Below, one piece after another: positions 1 to 8,844 of a stretch of 64,000 nt of DNA. The stretch lies in NCBI GenBank assembly GCA_028284285.1, contig JANQSA010000048.1, positions 1 through 64,000 on the forward strand, written 5' to 3'. The position numbers were made by a program, and so were the translations under genes. The notes beneath the pieces are model-generated. The model was given only the letters and a program-made list of their open reading frames with translations, searched no databases and had not been told where the DNA came from. The number at the start of each line of letters is the position of its first letter. Within the stretch, counting starts at the first letter, position 1. This DNA comes from Croceivirga sp. Its GTDB lineage: Bacteria; Bacteroidota; Bacteroidia; Flavobacteriales; Flavobacteriaceae.

Positions 1-1
1 G

Positions 2-523
2 ATACTCGGTCTGTTGCTCGTAGCAAGCAGTTGTAATGACGACGACCCTACCGCCCCGCCCATCACCGCGGAGAACACCTTTTCCTGTAAGATCAACGGT
101 GAACTCTTTGTCCCGGAAGACCATGGGGGGTTTCCTGTGATTCAGGATGGTATACGTGTACTTGTCACCGAAGACAACGCGTGGCGTTTTATTTTTGGTG
201 ATGGTAATAGGGATATATATATATACATAGTTGATGTTACTTCGACGGGAAATTACGAGTTAGCACTTTCCAATGGCGACGCGTTCTTTACACAGGAATC
301 TGAAAACTTAATGGAAGCCGATTTGGAACAAATAACAGGTTCAACACATATCTCAACAACACAATCAGGTGCTTTCGAGGTACTTGAACTGGAAGTGAAC
401 AAACGAGTCATTTTACAATTTGAGGAAATAGTTTTGGAAAGCCTTAACCATCCCGAAGAAACCATTGTACTTACCGAAGGCAAACTGAACATCAACCTCG
501 AAACGTTATTTGAAGAAGAATAG
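2..523 (+). CDS. Putative lipoprotein (5' partial), DUF6252-like, copy 1 of a tandem pair
   Basis: The reading frame is open from base 2, and its first residues match the downstream paralogue from Ile7 on, so the true ATG lies about six codons before the window and the tracked start at 14 is artificial. A hydrophobic stretch ending in VASSC is a lipobox, so the product should be an anchored lipoprotein. After a NDDDP linker comes the core ENTFSCKINGELF, which resembles small Bacteroidota lipoproteins of the DUF6252 type (inference). The first ~50 and last ~45 residues are almost the same as in copy 2, while the centre differs. Function unknown. Confidence 0.8.
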   Translation: MLGLLLVASSCNDDDPTAPPITAENTFSCKINGELFVPEDHGGFPVIQDGIRVLVTEDNAWRFIFGDGNRDIYIYIVDVTSTGNYELALSNGDAFFTQESENLMEADLEQITGSTHISTTQSGAFEVLELEVNKRVILQFEEIVLESLNHPEETIVLTEGKLNINLETLFEEE

Positions 524-574
524 AAAATGTTACCCTACGCTGTTCCCCGCCATAACCGCTAAAGCCTTAACCGC

Positions 575-620
575 TTGGTAATATCGTATTGTGCTATTTT
601 TCTTATCTTAGGGTAAGACG
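575..620 (+). promoter_or_regulatory. Putative promoter and leader palindrome of lipoprotein copy 2
   Basis: A TTG at 575-577, a 17-base spacer and TATTTTTC at 595-602 approximate the Bacteroidota -33/-7 promoter (TAnnTTTG, with C for the final G). Directly after lies an imperfect inverted repeat TATCTT-AGGGT-AAGACG (604-620). The same arrangement, with a better palindrome, recurs at 1260-1285. The box is inferred by eye. Confidence 0.4.
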
Positions 621-646
621 TCAAACGCCCAAACCCTTACACTGCT

Positions 647-1183
647 ATGAAATTATATCCCCTGATACTTGGTCTGTTGCTGGTAGCAAGCAGCTGTAAT
701 GACGACGACCCTAGCGCCCCGCCCATCACGGCAGAAAACACCTTTTCCTGTAAGATCAACGGTGAACTCTTTGTCCCGGAAGACCATGGGGGGTTTCCCA
801 TTATACAAAGAGGAATTCTCGTGTCTCAATTTGATAATAATTGGGAGCTTAAATTTGGCAATGGCCCAATTGATGTTGATATATATATAGTTGATGTAAT
901 TGAAACAGGTGATTATACTTTAGCCAGATCAGATGGGAGGGCTGATTTCTTCAAAAAAACAGAAAACCTTATGGAGGTTGATCTGCAACAGGTCACAGGA
1001 TCAACCCATGTGTCAACTTCCTCCTCAGGTAGTATTGAAGTACTTGAACTGGAAGTGAACAAACGAGTCATTTTACAATTTGAGGAAATAGTTTTGGAAA
1101 ACCTCAGCAATCCCGAAGAAACCATTGTACTTACCGAAGGCAAGCTGAATATCAACCTGGATACCCTTTTTGAAGAAGAATAG
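647..1183 (+). CDS. Putative lipoprotein, DUF6252-like, copy 2 of a tandem pair
   Basis: A 178-residue protein with a short charged start (MKLYPL), a hydrophobic core and a VASSC lipobox around Cys17, so it is predicted to be lipid-anchored, probably at the outer membrane. It is a close paralogue of the partial gene before it: the signal, the SCKINGELFVPEDHGG block and the C-terminal half (LELEVNKRVILQFEEIVLE) are nearly identical, while residues ~50-115 have diverged. The mosaic of conserved ends and a variable centre suggests tandem duplication followed by local divergence or conversion. No catalytic motif is seen and the function is unknown. Confidence 0.85.
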   Translation: MKLYPLILGLLLVASSCNDDDPSAPPITAENTFSCKINGELFVPEDHGGFPIIQRGILVSQFDNNWELKFGNGPIDVDIYIVDVIETGDYTLARSDGRADFFKKTENLMEVDLQQVTGSTHVSTSSSGSIEVLELEVNKRVILQFEEIVLENLSNPEETIVLTEGKLNINLDTLFEEE

Positions 1184-1709
1184 AAACAATAGCATATCCC
1201 TTTAAGAAATCGATAACTACTACAAAAAAGGATAACCTTTTCATAACACTTTTTTATACTACTTTTCTTATCTTCATGTAAGATAATTTGTCCTAAAATC
1301 AAACCTGCTGTTATGGAATTCCCTGCCCTGTTGGTTGGCCCGCCAATGCTTGTGAAGTATACTGTTACCGGTCCTTTTGGCTCACCTGTTACCGCAGAAA
1401 CTACTTTTTCTTTTACCATCTGCAGTCCCTTTTCAGGTTCAGAAAATTGCGGGCTGTGCCCCACAAATTTGGTCAGCCCCTCGGAGGGGCTTTGTAAGGG
1501 CACTCCCCACCCTTCGGGCAGTGGAAATAGAGGCATCCTGCAGCAGTCCACCGTACTCCCCGGTTTTGAACCTGATGTAGCCAAACGGGCTACTTCGAAA
1601 TATAAGGTAGTAGTGCAGCTGTCCCGGAATCCACTTTGTGAATGGCCCCGGAAAACCACCTTAACACACTCCTATAAAAGAAAAATCCCTAAACTCTAAA
1701 TAGCATACC
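1184..1709. other. Gene-poor interval with a third lipoprotein-type leader
   Basis: At 1260-1285 TACTTTTC is followed by the perfect inverted repeat TATCTT-CATGT-AAGATA, the same arrangement that precedes lipoprotein copy 2. Instead of a third paralogue, an ATG at 1313 opens a 128-codon ORF (1313-1699) that has no signal peptide, resembles nothing I know, and is covered by a longer antisense ORF. A tight palindrome AGCCCCTCGGAGGGGCT lies at about 1476-1492. I treat the ORF as probably non-coding or a decayed remnant. The end of the interval supplies the leader of the hydrolase gene at 1710. Confidence 0.4.
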
Positions 1710-4637
1710 ATGAAAAAAATTACCGTACTCCTGCTGGGCCTCCTGCCCTTGTCCTTATTCGCACAATATACGGCCAGCGCCGATGCGAAGTTCCAACCCC
1801 TGAACAAAAGCGCCGTTACTACGGATATCTTATACGATAGGGTGTACCCCATGGCCGAACTCACCGATTTTAACCACAGTGCCGCGGATACCTCACAGGT
1901 GAAGCACTTTTATAATGCCTGGGCCGAACTGCAGACGGCGGATTACACCAACCGCTGGAATACCATTACTACGTTGCGGAACCATGTGGGCACCCAATGG
2001 GCGCAGGACAAGGTGGCCATAGGAATGATCAATGTGGATTTTGAGGTGATTGATGATGCGGCCATTGAGGACAATCTGTTGGCCTTTTCAGGGCCGGACA
2101 GCCTGTTGACAGACGTGCCGGGCAGGCCCCGCAGCCCCTATCTTAAAAGGAATGCCCTGGTGCTAAGCCCTTTACAGCAGAACAGCAACAGCACCACGGT
2201 GACCTTTGTAACGGGCAACAACTTCAGGATGCAGGCAGCCAGTCCTACCATTAGCAGCCTGCAGGCCGATTTTGGCAACGGGCAGGGCTACCAGAGCTTG
2301 TCGTTGAACGGTTCCAAAACCGTTACCTTTCCCAATACGGGCATGTACTACATTAAGTTTAAGGTAAATTTCTCTAATGGCAGCACCCGCTATACCTATG
2401 GGAAGATCCGTATCAACAGCACCCCCTATGTGGCCTCCAAGGCTACGGTGACGGGAAAGGCAAGCAGCTGTACCTGCGCCGGGGGCACCATTTTCTCCTC
2501 CCGCCGGTTCCGGGGCTATGATGAACCCCAGGGCTATGAAGGGTCAGGGGAGTTTACGGTCTTTCAAGGAGGCAGTGCCCTGGACCGGCCTGTGATCGTA
2601 CTGGATGGTTTTGATCCTTTTGAGGGAGAAGCTGATGGTGTAGGTATTCCAGAAATTAACAATTTTCTCATATATTCCGGAGGTAATCTATTAGCTGATT
2701 TAACCAATCAAGATTTTGATGTTATTCCCCTAAACTTTACCAAATACCGTACCGATGATGGCCGCACCATCAACGGGGGTACGGACTATATAGAGCGTAA
2801 TGCCATGGTGCTCATTGACCTGATCACCAAAATGCGGGGCTGTAAAACGGGCAGCAACCCTATCAAGGTCATCGGCTTTAGCATGGGCGGGCTGGTGGCC
2901 CGCTATGCGTTGCGCTATATGGAGCAAAACGGCATACCCCATGATACCGACCTGTTTGTATCGGTAGATGCGCCCCATAACGGGGCTACCGTACCTGTGG
3001 GCATACAAGAGATTGCCGCTTTCCTGGATGACCTTTTGCCGCTTGGTGTCATTGACGATGATATTGATACCGGGGTAATATCATTGACCAGCCCCGCGGC
3101 CAAACAAATGTTGGCGCACCACTATCTGGCGAACTCAAAGACCACCAAGGGCGCACCCAATTTTCATGACCGTTTTTATAACACCTTGAACAGCATGGGG
3201 TTTCCACAGCAGACCCGAAACATTTCGGTAGTGGACGGGGTAGCCACGGGCGTGCCCATCAATGTGCCCGGCCAAAAATATTTGGATTTTGAAATGCGAA
3301 CAGGGTTGTTGTTTTTAATTGGTGGAAGGACCAAGGCAAAATTGAACTACGCTCCCAACCGGGGGTTGACCCGTGATGTGATGAACTTTAAGGTGCAGTT
3401 GAAATTGTTGCTCATACGCATAACGCTCTACAAACGCATCAAGCAGGTGGCCACATCTTCAGTTACGGGCAGCTATGAAAACTCACCAGGGGGATTTTAC
3501 CCTGCTGAAGAATTGATATTTGAATTTTTGGATGGCGAAGATGAGTTTAACCTGACCAGCGATGATTTTCTTGAAGCTGTACTTGGTGACATTGAATTAA
3601 AGCTTACTAACTCCAATTTTTCTTTTATTCCCGTAAAAAGCGGATTGGCTTTTTCCGGCAGTAATCAAGATTTGTATGAAGATTTTTCTGAAAGGGACTT
3701 GGTTTGCACGGGCGAAACCCCATTTGACACCTATTTTACCGCTACAACCAATGCACAACACATCCAATTGAACAGTAACAGTGCCAATTTTATAGAGCAA
3801 GAGATACGAGGTGTGCCCCAACCACCCAATGTCACTATTGCCAATAACAACATCATTAATGGTCCTGAATTGATCTGCAATGGGAATACGGTATACTCCC
3901 TGACCAATTGTTCAGCGCCCGGTATAACCTGGTCAGCAAGTGCAAACCTGACCATTGTAGGATCCACAGCCACAACTGTTACTGTTAGGCCGGCTACTAC
4001 CGGTACAAGTGGGAACGCTACCATTTCCGGTTCCTTCGCGGGCCAAACGGTTGAAAAAGAGATCTATGTGGGTAAGCCCGAAGACCTTAGTTTTGATGGT
4101 ATACAGGGCAATTCTTTTGTTTCGTCTAATTCAACAGAGCAGTATTATGTGCCGGTAGATAAAATAATAGATCAGGGCTATACCAATTATTATTGGTCCG
4201 TATCCCCTGCAAGTACACTGAGAATGGTTAGCAGCCATATGAATAGAAATGATGTTTTTGTTCAGATTTTGGGTACTGGTATGGCAGAGGTAAATTTTCA
4301 TGCTACCAATCCCTGCGGTTCTACGACATCTACATTGTTTATTACCATTTTTGATGGCGGGGGTTTATTTTTTAGCGCTTATCCGAATCCTGCCGGTACA
4401 ACCCTGACTATAGAAAAACTGGAAAATGTTGCACTACAAACCCCCGAAACTTTGGGAAGAAGTTTTAAAACATCTTCTGACAGTTTTGAACTCTATAATT
4501 TCAATTCGGAACTTGTGATGTCCGGTGAATTAAAAGAGATAACAAATATTGATGTTTCTGCCTTAAAGAAAGGAACCTATATTTTGAGGATACGTACCAA
4601 TGATCATGTAGAAGCGCAAAAGATAATAATTCAGTAA
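1710..4637 (+). CDS. Secreted alpha/beta-hydrolase with PKD-like region and T9SS sorting domain
   Basis: A 975-residue protein starting with a clear signal peptide (MKKITVLLLGLLPLSLFAQ). The centre carries an alpha/beta-hydrolase: a VIVLDGFDPF strand near residue 295, then the nucleophile elbow GFSMGG with Ser391 and a following SVDAPHNG strand, as in PGAP1/DUF676-type lipases and esterases. Residues ~710-790 look like a PKD or Ig-like fold, typical of spacer modules. The last ~90 residues (AYPNPAGTTLTIEKL to GTYILRIRTND) are a type A T9SS C-terminal sorting domain, so the enzyme is exported through type IX secretion and released or surface-anchored. Ester or lipid hydrolysis is inferred and the substrate is unknown. 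Confidence 0.85.
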   Translation: MKKITVLLLGLLPLSLFAQYTASADAKFQPLNKSAVTTDILYDRVYPMAELTDFNHSAADTSQVKHFYNAWAELQTADYTNRWNTITTLRNHVGTQWAQDKVAIGMINVDFEVIDDAAIEDNLLAFSGPDSLLTDVPGRPRSPYLKRNALVLSPLQQNSNSTTVTFVTGNNFRMQAASPTISSLQADFGNGQGYQSLSLNGSKTVTFPNTGMYYIKFKVNFSNGSTRYTYGKIRINSTPYVASKATVTGKASSCTCAGGTIFSSRRFRGYDEPQGYEGSGEFTVFQGGSALDRPVIVLDGFDPFEGEADGVGIPEINNFLIYSGGNLLADLTNQDFDVIPLNFTKYRTDDGRTINGGTDYIERNAMVLIDLITKMRGCKTGSNPIKVIGFSMGGLVARYALRYMEQNGIPHDTDLFVSVDAPHNGATVPVGIQEIAAFLDDLLPLGVIDDDIDTGVISLTSPAAKQMLAHHYLANSKTTKGAPNFHDRFYNTLNSMGFPQQTRNISVVDGVATGVPINVPGQKYLDFEMRTGLLFLIGGRTKAKLNYAPNRGLTRDVMNFKVQLKLLLIRITLYKRIKQVATSSVTGSYENSPGGFYPAEELIFEFLDGEDEFNLTSDDFLEAVLGDIELKLTNSNFSFIPVKSGLAFSGSNQDLYEDFSERDLVCTGETPFDTYFTATTNAQHIQLNSNSANFIEQEIRGVPQPPNVTIANNNIINGPELICNGNTVYSLTNCSAPGITWSASANLTIVGSTATTVTVRPATTGTSGNATISGSFAGQTVEKEIYVGKPEDLSFDGIQGNSFVSSNSTEQYYVPVDKIIDQGYTNYYWSVSPASTLRMVSSHMNRNDVFVQILGTGMAEVNFHATNPCGSTTSTLFITIFDGGGLFFSAYPNPAGTTLTIEKLENVALQTPETLGRSFKTSSDSFELYNFNSELVMSGELKEITNIDVSALKKGTYILRIRTNDHVEAQKIIIQ

Positions 4638-4675
4638 TCGAACTATAAAAAGTGTTTTTTAATAGCATTGCGCCT

Positions 4676-4751
4676 TACTGCGGGATGTAGTGAAGAGGGA
4701 TATATCCGTTACCGCCCATAGCCGTACCACCCAAGCTACTGCCCGCAGTAG
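4676..4751 (+). other. Two mutually exclusive hairpins (attenuator-like)
   Basis: TACTGCGGG (4676-4684) pairs perfectly with CCCGCAGTA (4742-4750). The same right arm can instead form a compact local hairpin CTACTG-CCCG-CAGTAG (4736-4751). The two foldings compete. No run of T follows, so it is not an obvious intrinsic terminator. It begins ~39 bases after the hydrolase stop codon. Confidence 0.4.
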
Positions 4752-5055
4752 TCCGGATTTAAACGTAATGAATACCCGGGGAAGAAATACTACGCTACCG
4801 ATCCATTTTTGTGATCTTTTGAGGGTACATAGTTAGAGGTCATGGTATAGTTTACGTTTTAAACGGAAAAGGTCCTATTGGTTCCTTTTGTTAAGCTATT
4901 TTTTATACGCTTTAAGGGAAACTTCATGCTAATCTTCACCAACCTAAATGCCTTTCAACGAATTGTAGGAAATTTACTTGTTTAACAAGAGTAGTATTCT
5001 TAGTTTTCCCCACAACAACATGAACCTAATCTTCCTCCCATATTCAATAGCAAAG

Positions 5056-5152
5056 CAGCCTGCCAGCCCCGTAACCGGAAAAATCAATTCTAAATGGAAT
5101 GAATTCATTCATAAGTTCCCCGGGTTAGCTGTCGGGGGCAGGCTGTCTTTTT
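5056..5152 (+). other. Long-range stem with internal palindrome and trailing T-run
   Basis: CAGCCTGCC (5056-5064) is perfectly complementary to GGCAGGCTG (5137-5145), followed by TCTTTTT (5146-5152). The ~72-base loop contains a 14-bp palindrome GAATGAATTCATTC (5097-5110). The architecture resembles the end of a structured small RNA or an unusual terminator; no known family is recognised. Confidence 0.4.
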
Positions 5153-5480
5153 AGCTAATAAATACCCATTGGCGGATAGCGGTCTTTCAGATGCTGACTT
5201 TTGTGTAATGGTGTTACCCCTTTTACCCAACCAGGATTTTGCATTGCTTTCTTTCGTACAACATTTCATCACTATCGATGAGTTTTACGCACCAACAAAT
5301 TCTTATACATCAAAAAGGTGTATCAATAATTCGGGAAAACGAAGTTAAAGCCCATTTGTTTTTATGGTATTTACTGATTAAACGGGGATTCACCCTATTT
5401 TAGCCTTCATAATTGTAAAGAATGAATTGATACGGGTAGCACTACCCTAAAACCAACAACACTACGAACAAAATGCTGAT

Positions 5481-6140
5481 ATGCCTGTAAAAGGAGTTGT
5501 TTTTGACTTTAACGGAACCTTGTTCTTCGATACCCATTTGCACAATGCAGCTTGGGATACTTTTCTGGAAAGACATGGTATGGTCCTCAACACCGAGGAA
5601 AAAAATCTAAAAATCCATGGTAAGAACAATTCAGAGATACTCAAGGGCCTTTTTGAGCAGGATCTTAGCAAAAGCGACATTCAGGTTTTGAGCATTGAAA
5701 AGGAAGACATTTATCAGGAATTCTGTTTAGGAGGGTCAATGGAATTGGCCCCGGGGGCTGTAGAATTTCTCAGTTTCCTGACAAGAGAAAAGATCCCTTT
5801 TACTATTGCGACAGCTTCCGACCTGTATAATCTTGAATTTTATTTTGACCAACTAAAACTGAGCCGGTATTTTGACATCTCCACTATTGTGTATAGCGAT
5901 GGTACCGTGAAGAGCAAACCCGATCCGGATATTTTCCTGAAGGCCATCAATCTGCTGGATATTGAAGCAGGGCATACCCTGGTTTTTGAAGACTCTTTGT
6001 CCGGCATTCGGGCAGCGGAAAGGGCCGGCGTTGGAAAAATCATCATTGTAGCCTCTTCCAATCATGATTACAATGAATGGTCACATCAAAGGATCCAGGA
6101 TTTTTCTCAGGTGGACAGGTCAATTTTTAAGCCTGTTTAA
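5481..6140 (+). CDS. HAD-superfamily hydrolase, beta-phosphoglucomutase-like
   Basis: A 219-residue cytosolic protein with the HAD motifs in order: motif I FDFNGT (nucleophile Asp9), motif II TIATASD near residue 115, motif III Lys in KSKPDPDIF near 150, motif IV FEDSLSGIRAA near 175. The helical cap after motif I fits the subclass I phosphatase/phosphoglucomutase group. Motif I reads DFN where most phosphatases have DxD, so Asn11 replaces the usual general acid/base; see findings. Likely a small phosphometabolite phosphatase or mutase; substrate unknown. It stands alone between a long gene-free region and a convergent gene. Confidence 0.85.
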   Translation: MPVKGVVFDFNGTLFFDTHLHNAAWDTFLERHGMVLNTEEKNLKIHGKNNSEILKGLFEQDLSKSDIQVLSIEKEDIYQEFCLGGSMELAPGAVEFLSFLTREKIPFTIATASDLYNLEFYFDQLKLSRYFDISTIVYSDGTVKSKPDPDIFLKAINLLDIEAGHTLVFEDSLSGIRAAERAGVGKIIIVASSNHDYNEWSHQRIQDFSQVDRSIFKPV

Positions 6141-6229
6141 CTTACTTTCCGCTATCCTGAAAACCTTTAGTTCTCCTAATCAAAGGAATCCCTTTGTTTA
6201 TACCAATAAGCGATTGCTTTAAGGTCGTC

Positions 6230-6937
6230 TTACTCATTTAAATATACCAAACGCTCCAGCCTCGCCAACTCTTTATCATCCACATACTTGCCAATTTCCT
6301 TTCTGAATTTCGCCATGTTGGTATACGGCCGGTATTCTTCAAATTCATGTGCCATGCGGTTCCCAACACCAGGTAAGGCCTTTATGTCCTCTTCTGAAGC
6401 CGTGTTTAATTCAACGGGGACAAAAACATAATTTTCATAGCGTGCTACTTCTTGGGCATCCACATATTTTCCAATCTCTCGTCTAAATTGCTTTATGCTG
6501 GTATACGGTCTGTATTCTTCAAACTCATGCGCCATGCGTTCCCCAACACCGGGGATCATTTTAAAATCCGCTTCAGCCGTGGTGTTTAAATTAAAGGGTA
6601 CAAAAATCTTTTGGTACAATGCCTCTTTATTTTCCACATTACCGACCAATGCATCAAAATCGTTCATGCTTAAGAACGGTCTTTTCTCCAAAATCTGAGC
6701 CACTATTTCCGAAGGAAGCCCCATTCCTTCCAATTCTTCTTCCGGAACCAGATTGGCATTTACCACGGTTGGGGATGCGGCTTTTTCTAACGCTTCAGTA
6801 GCATCGCCTTCAGTACCCGATGCAGTTTGTTCGGTATTGGCTTCTTTGTCTTTTTCGCCATCTTTCGATTCTTTACACGCTATAATCACTATACTCAATA
6901 AGGCAGCGCTAAATACCAATTTTGCTAATTTTCTCAT
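6230..6937 (-). CDS. Lipoprotein with tandem helix-hairpin-helix (ComEA-like) repeats
   Basis: A 235-residue protein with a lipoprotein signal (LLSIVIIACKES) and an acidic/polar linker to about residue 55. Three repeat units of ~60 residues follow. The last two are close copies, each with LNT-x-EaD, a PGVGxRMAHEFEEYRPY hairpin and an IGKYVD tail; the first is degenerate. The GVG hairpins are of the HhH type found in ComEA/DNA-uptake proteins and in T2SK-like helical repeats. Being lipid-anchored outside the cytosol, it could bind extracellular DNA or serve as a protein scaffold; neither is proven. Its ATG overlaps the stop of the upstream membrane protein (ATGA), so the two are translationally coupled. 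Confidence 0.8.
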   Translation of the reverse strand: MRKLAKLVFSAALLSIVIIACKESKDGEKDKEANTEQTASGTEGDATEALEKAASPTVVNANLVPEEELEGMGLPSEIVAQILEKRPFLSMNDFDALVGNVENKEALYQKIFVPFNLNTTAEADFKMIPGVGERMAHEFEEYRPYTSIKQFRREIGKYVDAQEVARYENYVFVPVELNTASEEDIKALPGVGNRMAHEFEEYRPYTNMAKFRKEIGKYVDDKELARLERLVYLNE

Positions 6938-7371
6938 AGTTTGTGTTTTATAAGTAATACATAGGAATAACCCAATAATGCTAATACAATCATACTGCCC
7001 GGGGCAAGCGTGGGCAGTGCGCCTGATAAGCTTTCCAAAAACAAATTCCAGCCGTTTGCGGTAGGTTGTATCTCTTGTTCAAATTCATAATTAGCACGTA
7101 AATGCAAAAAAGTACCATACACACCGCTTAGGGCCGTTAGGCCCATTACCCCTTTAAATACATTCATCATAAAGTGGGTTCTTCGAAAAAAGAGAATGCC
7201 TGCGAAAAGAATAGCCAACCCAATGCAAAACATGGGGATCAACTGCTGTACTCCTTCATAGTGTTTCAACAGATACAATTCCAAGGAAGTCCCGATCATC
7301 ATAAAAAACAAGGCCACAAGAATGATGCGTTTTAAATTCAACCGTTCATTTGTATTCCGTTGTCTTTCCAT
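6934..7371 (-). CDS. Small integral membrane protein of unknown function
   Basis: The ORF track begins at 7623, but the first 84 codons look like untranslated sequence (Cys-rich, no family character). I place the start at the ATG at 7371 (MERQRN), giving 145 residues. Four hydrophobic segments are visible (residues ~14-32, 41-60, 70-90 and ~120-140), with an RRTHF turn between the second and third. I recognise no family. It overlaps the HhH lipoprotein by four bases, so the two form an operon and may act together at the envelope. Confidence 0.65.
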   Translation of the reverse strand: MERQRNTNERLNLKRIILVALFFMMIGTSLELYLLKHYEGVQQLIPMFCIGLAILFAGILFFRRTHFMMNVFKGVMGLTALSGVYGTFLHLRANYEFEQEIQPTANGWNLFLESLSGALPTLAPGSMIVLALLGYSYVLLIKHKL

Positions 7372-7685
7372 TAACGGTATAAAAATAAGCAGGGAAGATG
7401 GGTTGTGAAAATTACCCAGACCTATTCTAAATAAAAATAACAAAAGCTTGATGTGCACTAATCCGCACATAAAATACAATAAATCCCAACTGAAGAAATG
7501 ATGGATACATCTATAGATGGAAAGATCAAGGCATAGAATACACCGGACAAATGCATGAGCCACCACAAATCCTCCCCGTTGGTAGCAAGGCAAAGAATTC
7601 TTAACAGAATGGCATTTGGGCAAGAAATTCCTAACTTATAATTCCCTTAAACTCCTGTTCACTATTTTTTGGAGTTCGTCTACGT

Positions 7686-8741
7686 ATGGAATTTGAAAAT
7701 CAGATCTTGTTTTTCTTTAGTGCCATCGGCGCATTTAACGGACTTTTTTTAAGTGCCTATTTCGCTTTTTTTATAAAAAACAAGAATAGGGCTACCTACT
7801 TTTTATCAGCACTATTGCTTGTAGTCAGTATAAGGGTGGCGAAATCCGTTTTTTTAACCTTTTACCACGATATTTCCAACGGTTTTATCCAGTTGGGCCT
7901 ATCCGCCTGTCTGCTCATCGGCCCTTTTTTGTACTTGTACGTTTCGGAGGCCATAAGTGAAAAAAAACAACATGGCCGTACATGGTTATGGCATATTGTA
8001 CCGGTTGTTTTGGGAATGGTGCTAATCGGCTATTACTTCCCCTACAAAGAATACCGTTATTTATGGCAACGTTCCAGCAATGGCTACCTGTGTTGGCTAT
8101 TGTTCGGTCAATGGTTGGTGTACATCCTGTTATCCATACGATTGTTAAAAGAGCCCCTTCGCAAACTGTTTTCCCGTACTGCAAAATTGAGTACTAAGGA
8201 GATTTGGCTGACCACTATTGTTACCAGTATTTTACTGATTTGGTTGGCCTATTTTACCGCTACCTATACCTCCTACATTGTTGGTGCGCTTTCCTTTTCC
8301 TTTGTTTTGTATTTGTCCCTGTTGTTATGGGTACTAAGAAGAAGAGACGCGAGGCCTTTTTTTGAAACTCCTAAAAAATATGGCAATAAGACCATTAGTG
8401 ATTTGGAGGCCAAAACACTCCTGACCCGGTTGGATGAGCTTATGCACGATAAGGCTTTGTACAAAAGTCCGGATATAAAACTTAGGGATTTGGCTGATGA
8501 GCTGAGCGTTTCCACACACCGGCTATCCCAATTATTGAATGATAATCTGGGGAAGTCTTTTACGCAGTACCTTAATGAGTTGAGAACGGAAGAAGCCAAA
8601 AAGCTTATTCAAACACATCACCAGTTCACCCTTGAGGCCATAGGTCGGGAAGCGGGGTTCAGCTCAAGATCTACCTTTTACACCGCCTTTAAAAAAATGA
8701 CAGGAAAAACTCCGGCACAGTTTAAAAGATCGCTTCCCTAG
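7686..8741 (+). CDS. AraC-family regulator with N-terminal membrane domain
   Basis: A 351-residue protein. Residues 1-220 contain about seven hydrophobic helices, and the last ~105 residues are an AraC/XylS double helix-turn-helix. The second HTH reads TLEAIGREAGFSSRSTFYTAFKK followed by GKTPAQFKR, the family signature. Membrane-bound AraC regulators of this shape are common in flavobacteria and are thought to sense envelope or extracellular signals. It is the first of a same-strand group with the NTF2-like protein and the serine hydrolase, which are plausible targets (inference from position). Confidence 0.85.
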   Translation: MEFENQILFFFSAIGAFNGLFLSAYFAFFIKNKNRATYFLSALLLVVSIRVAKSVFLTFYHDISNGFIQLGLSACLLIGPFLYLYVSEAISEKKQHGRTWLWHIVPVVLGMVLIGYYFPYKEYRYLWQRSSNGYLCWLLFGQWLVYILLSIRLLKEPLRKLFSRTAKLSTKEIWLTTIVTSILLIWLAYFTATYTSYIVGALSFSFVLYLSLLLWVLRRRDARPFFETPKKYGNKTISDLEAKTLLTRLDELMHDKALYKSPDIKLRDLADELSVSTHRLSQLLNDNLGKSFTQYLNELRTEEAKKLIQTHHQFTLEAIGREAGFSSRSTFYTAFKKMTGKTPAQFKRSLP

Positions 8742-8844
8742 TCCTATTCTTATCTCAAATTATAATCCCGGACATTTTGATGTAGCAGCGATAGTGGATT
8801 TCACCTCCATTTTGAGAGATTTACTATACATCAAAAACAAGGTC

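Larger units (their letters stand above)
4638..5480. other. 843-base gene-free interval with potential RNA structures
   Basis: No credible ORF is seen in either direction. The stretch contains two structured segments, listed separately (4676-4751 and 5056-5152), and a 10-bp palindrome GGATATATCC at 4698-4707. Nothing in it reads as tRNA, rRNA or a transposase remnant. It may hold a small RNA, a long 3' UTR of the hydrolase gene, or decayed sequence. Confidence 0.5.

Noticed and set aside
913-1659. 248-codon minus-strand ORF across the end of lipoprotein copy 2 and the following gap
   Set aside because: Its 5' part is antisense of low-complexity non-coding sequence and its 3' half is the mirror of a real gene; no domain, signal or ribosome site is seen.
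7372-7623. First 84 codons of the tracked ORF ending at 6934
   Set aside because: No family character, Cys-rich and unlike the membrane protein that follows; the internal ATG at 7371 is the more sensible start.
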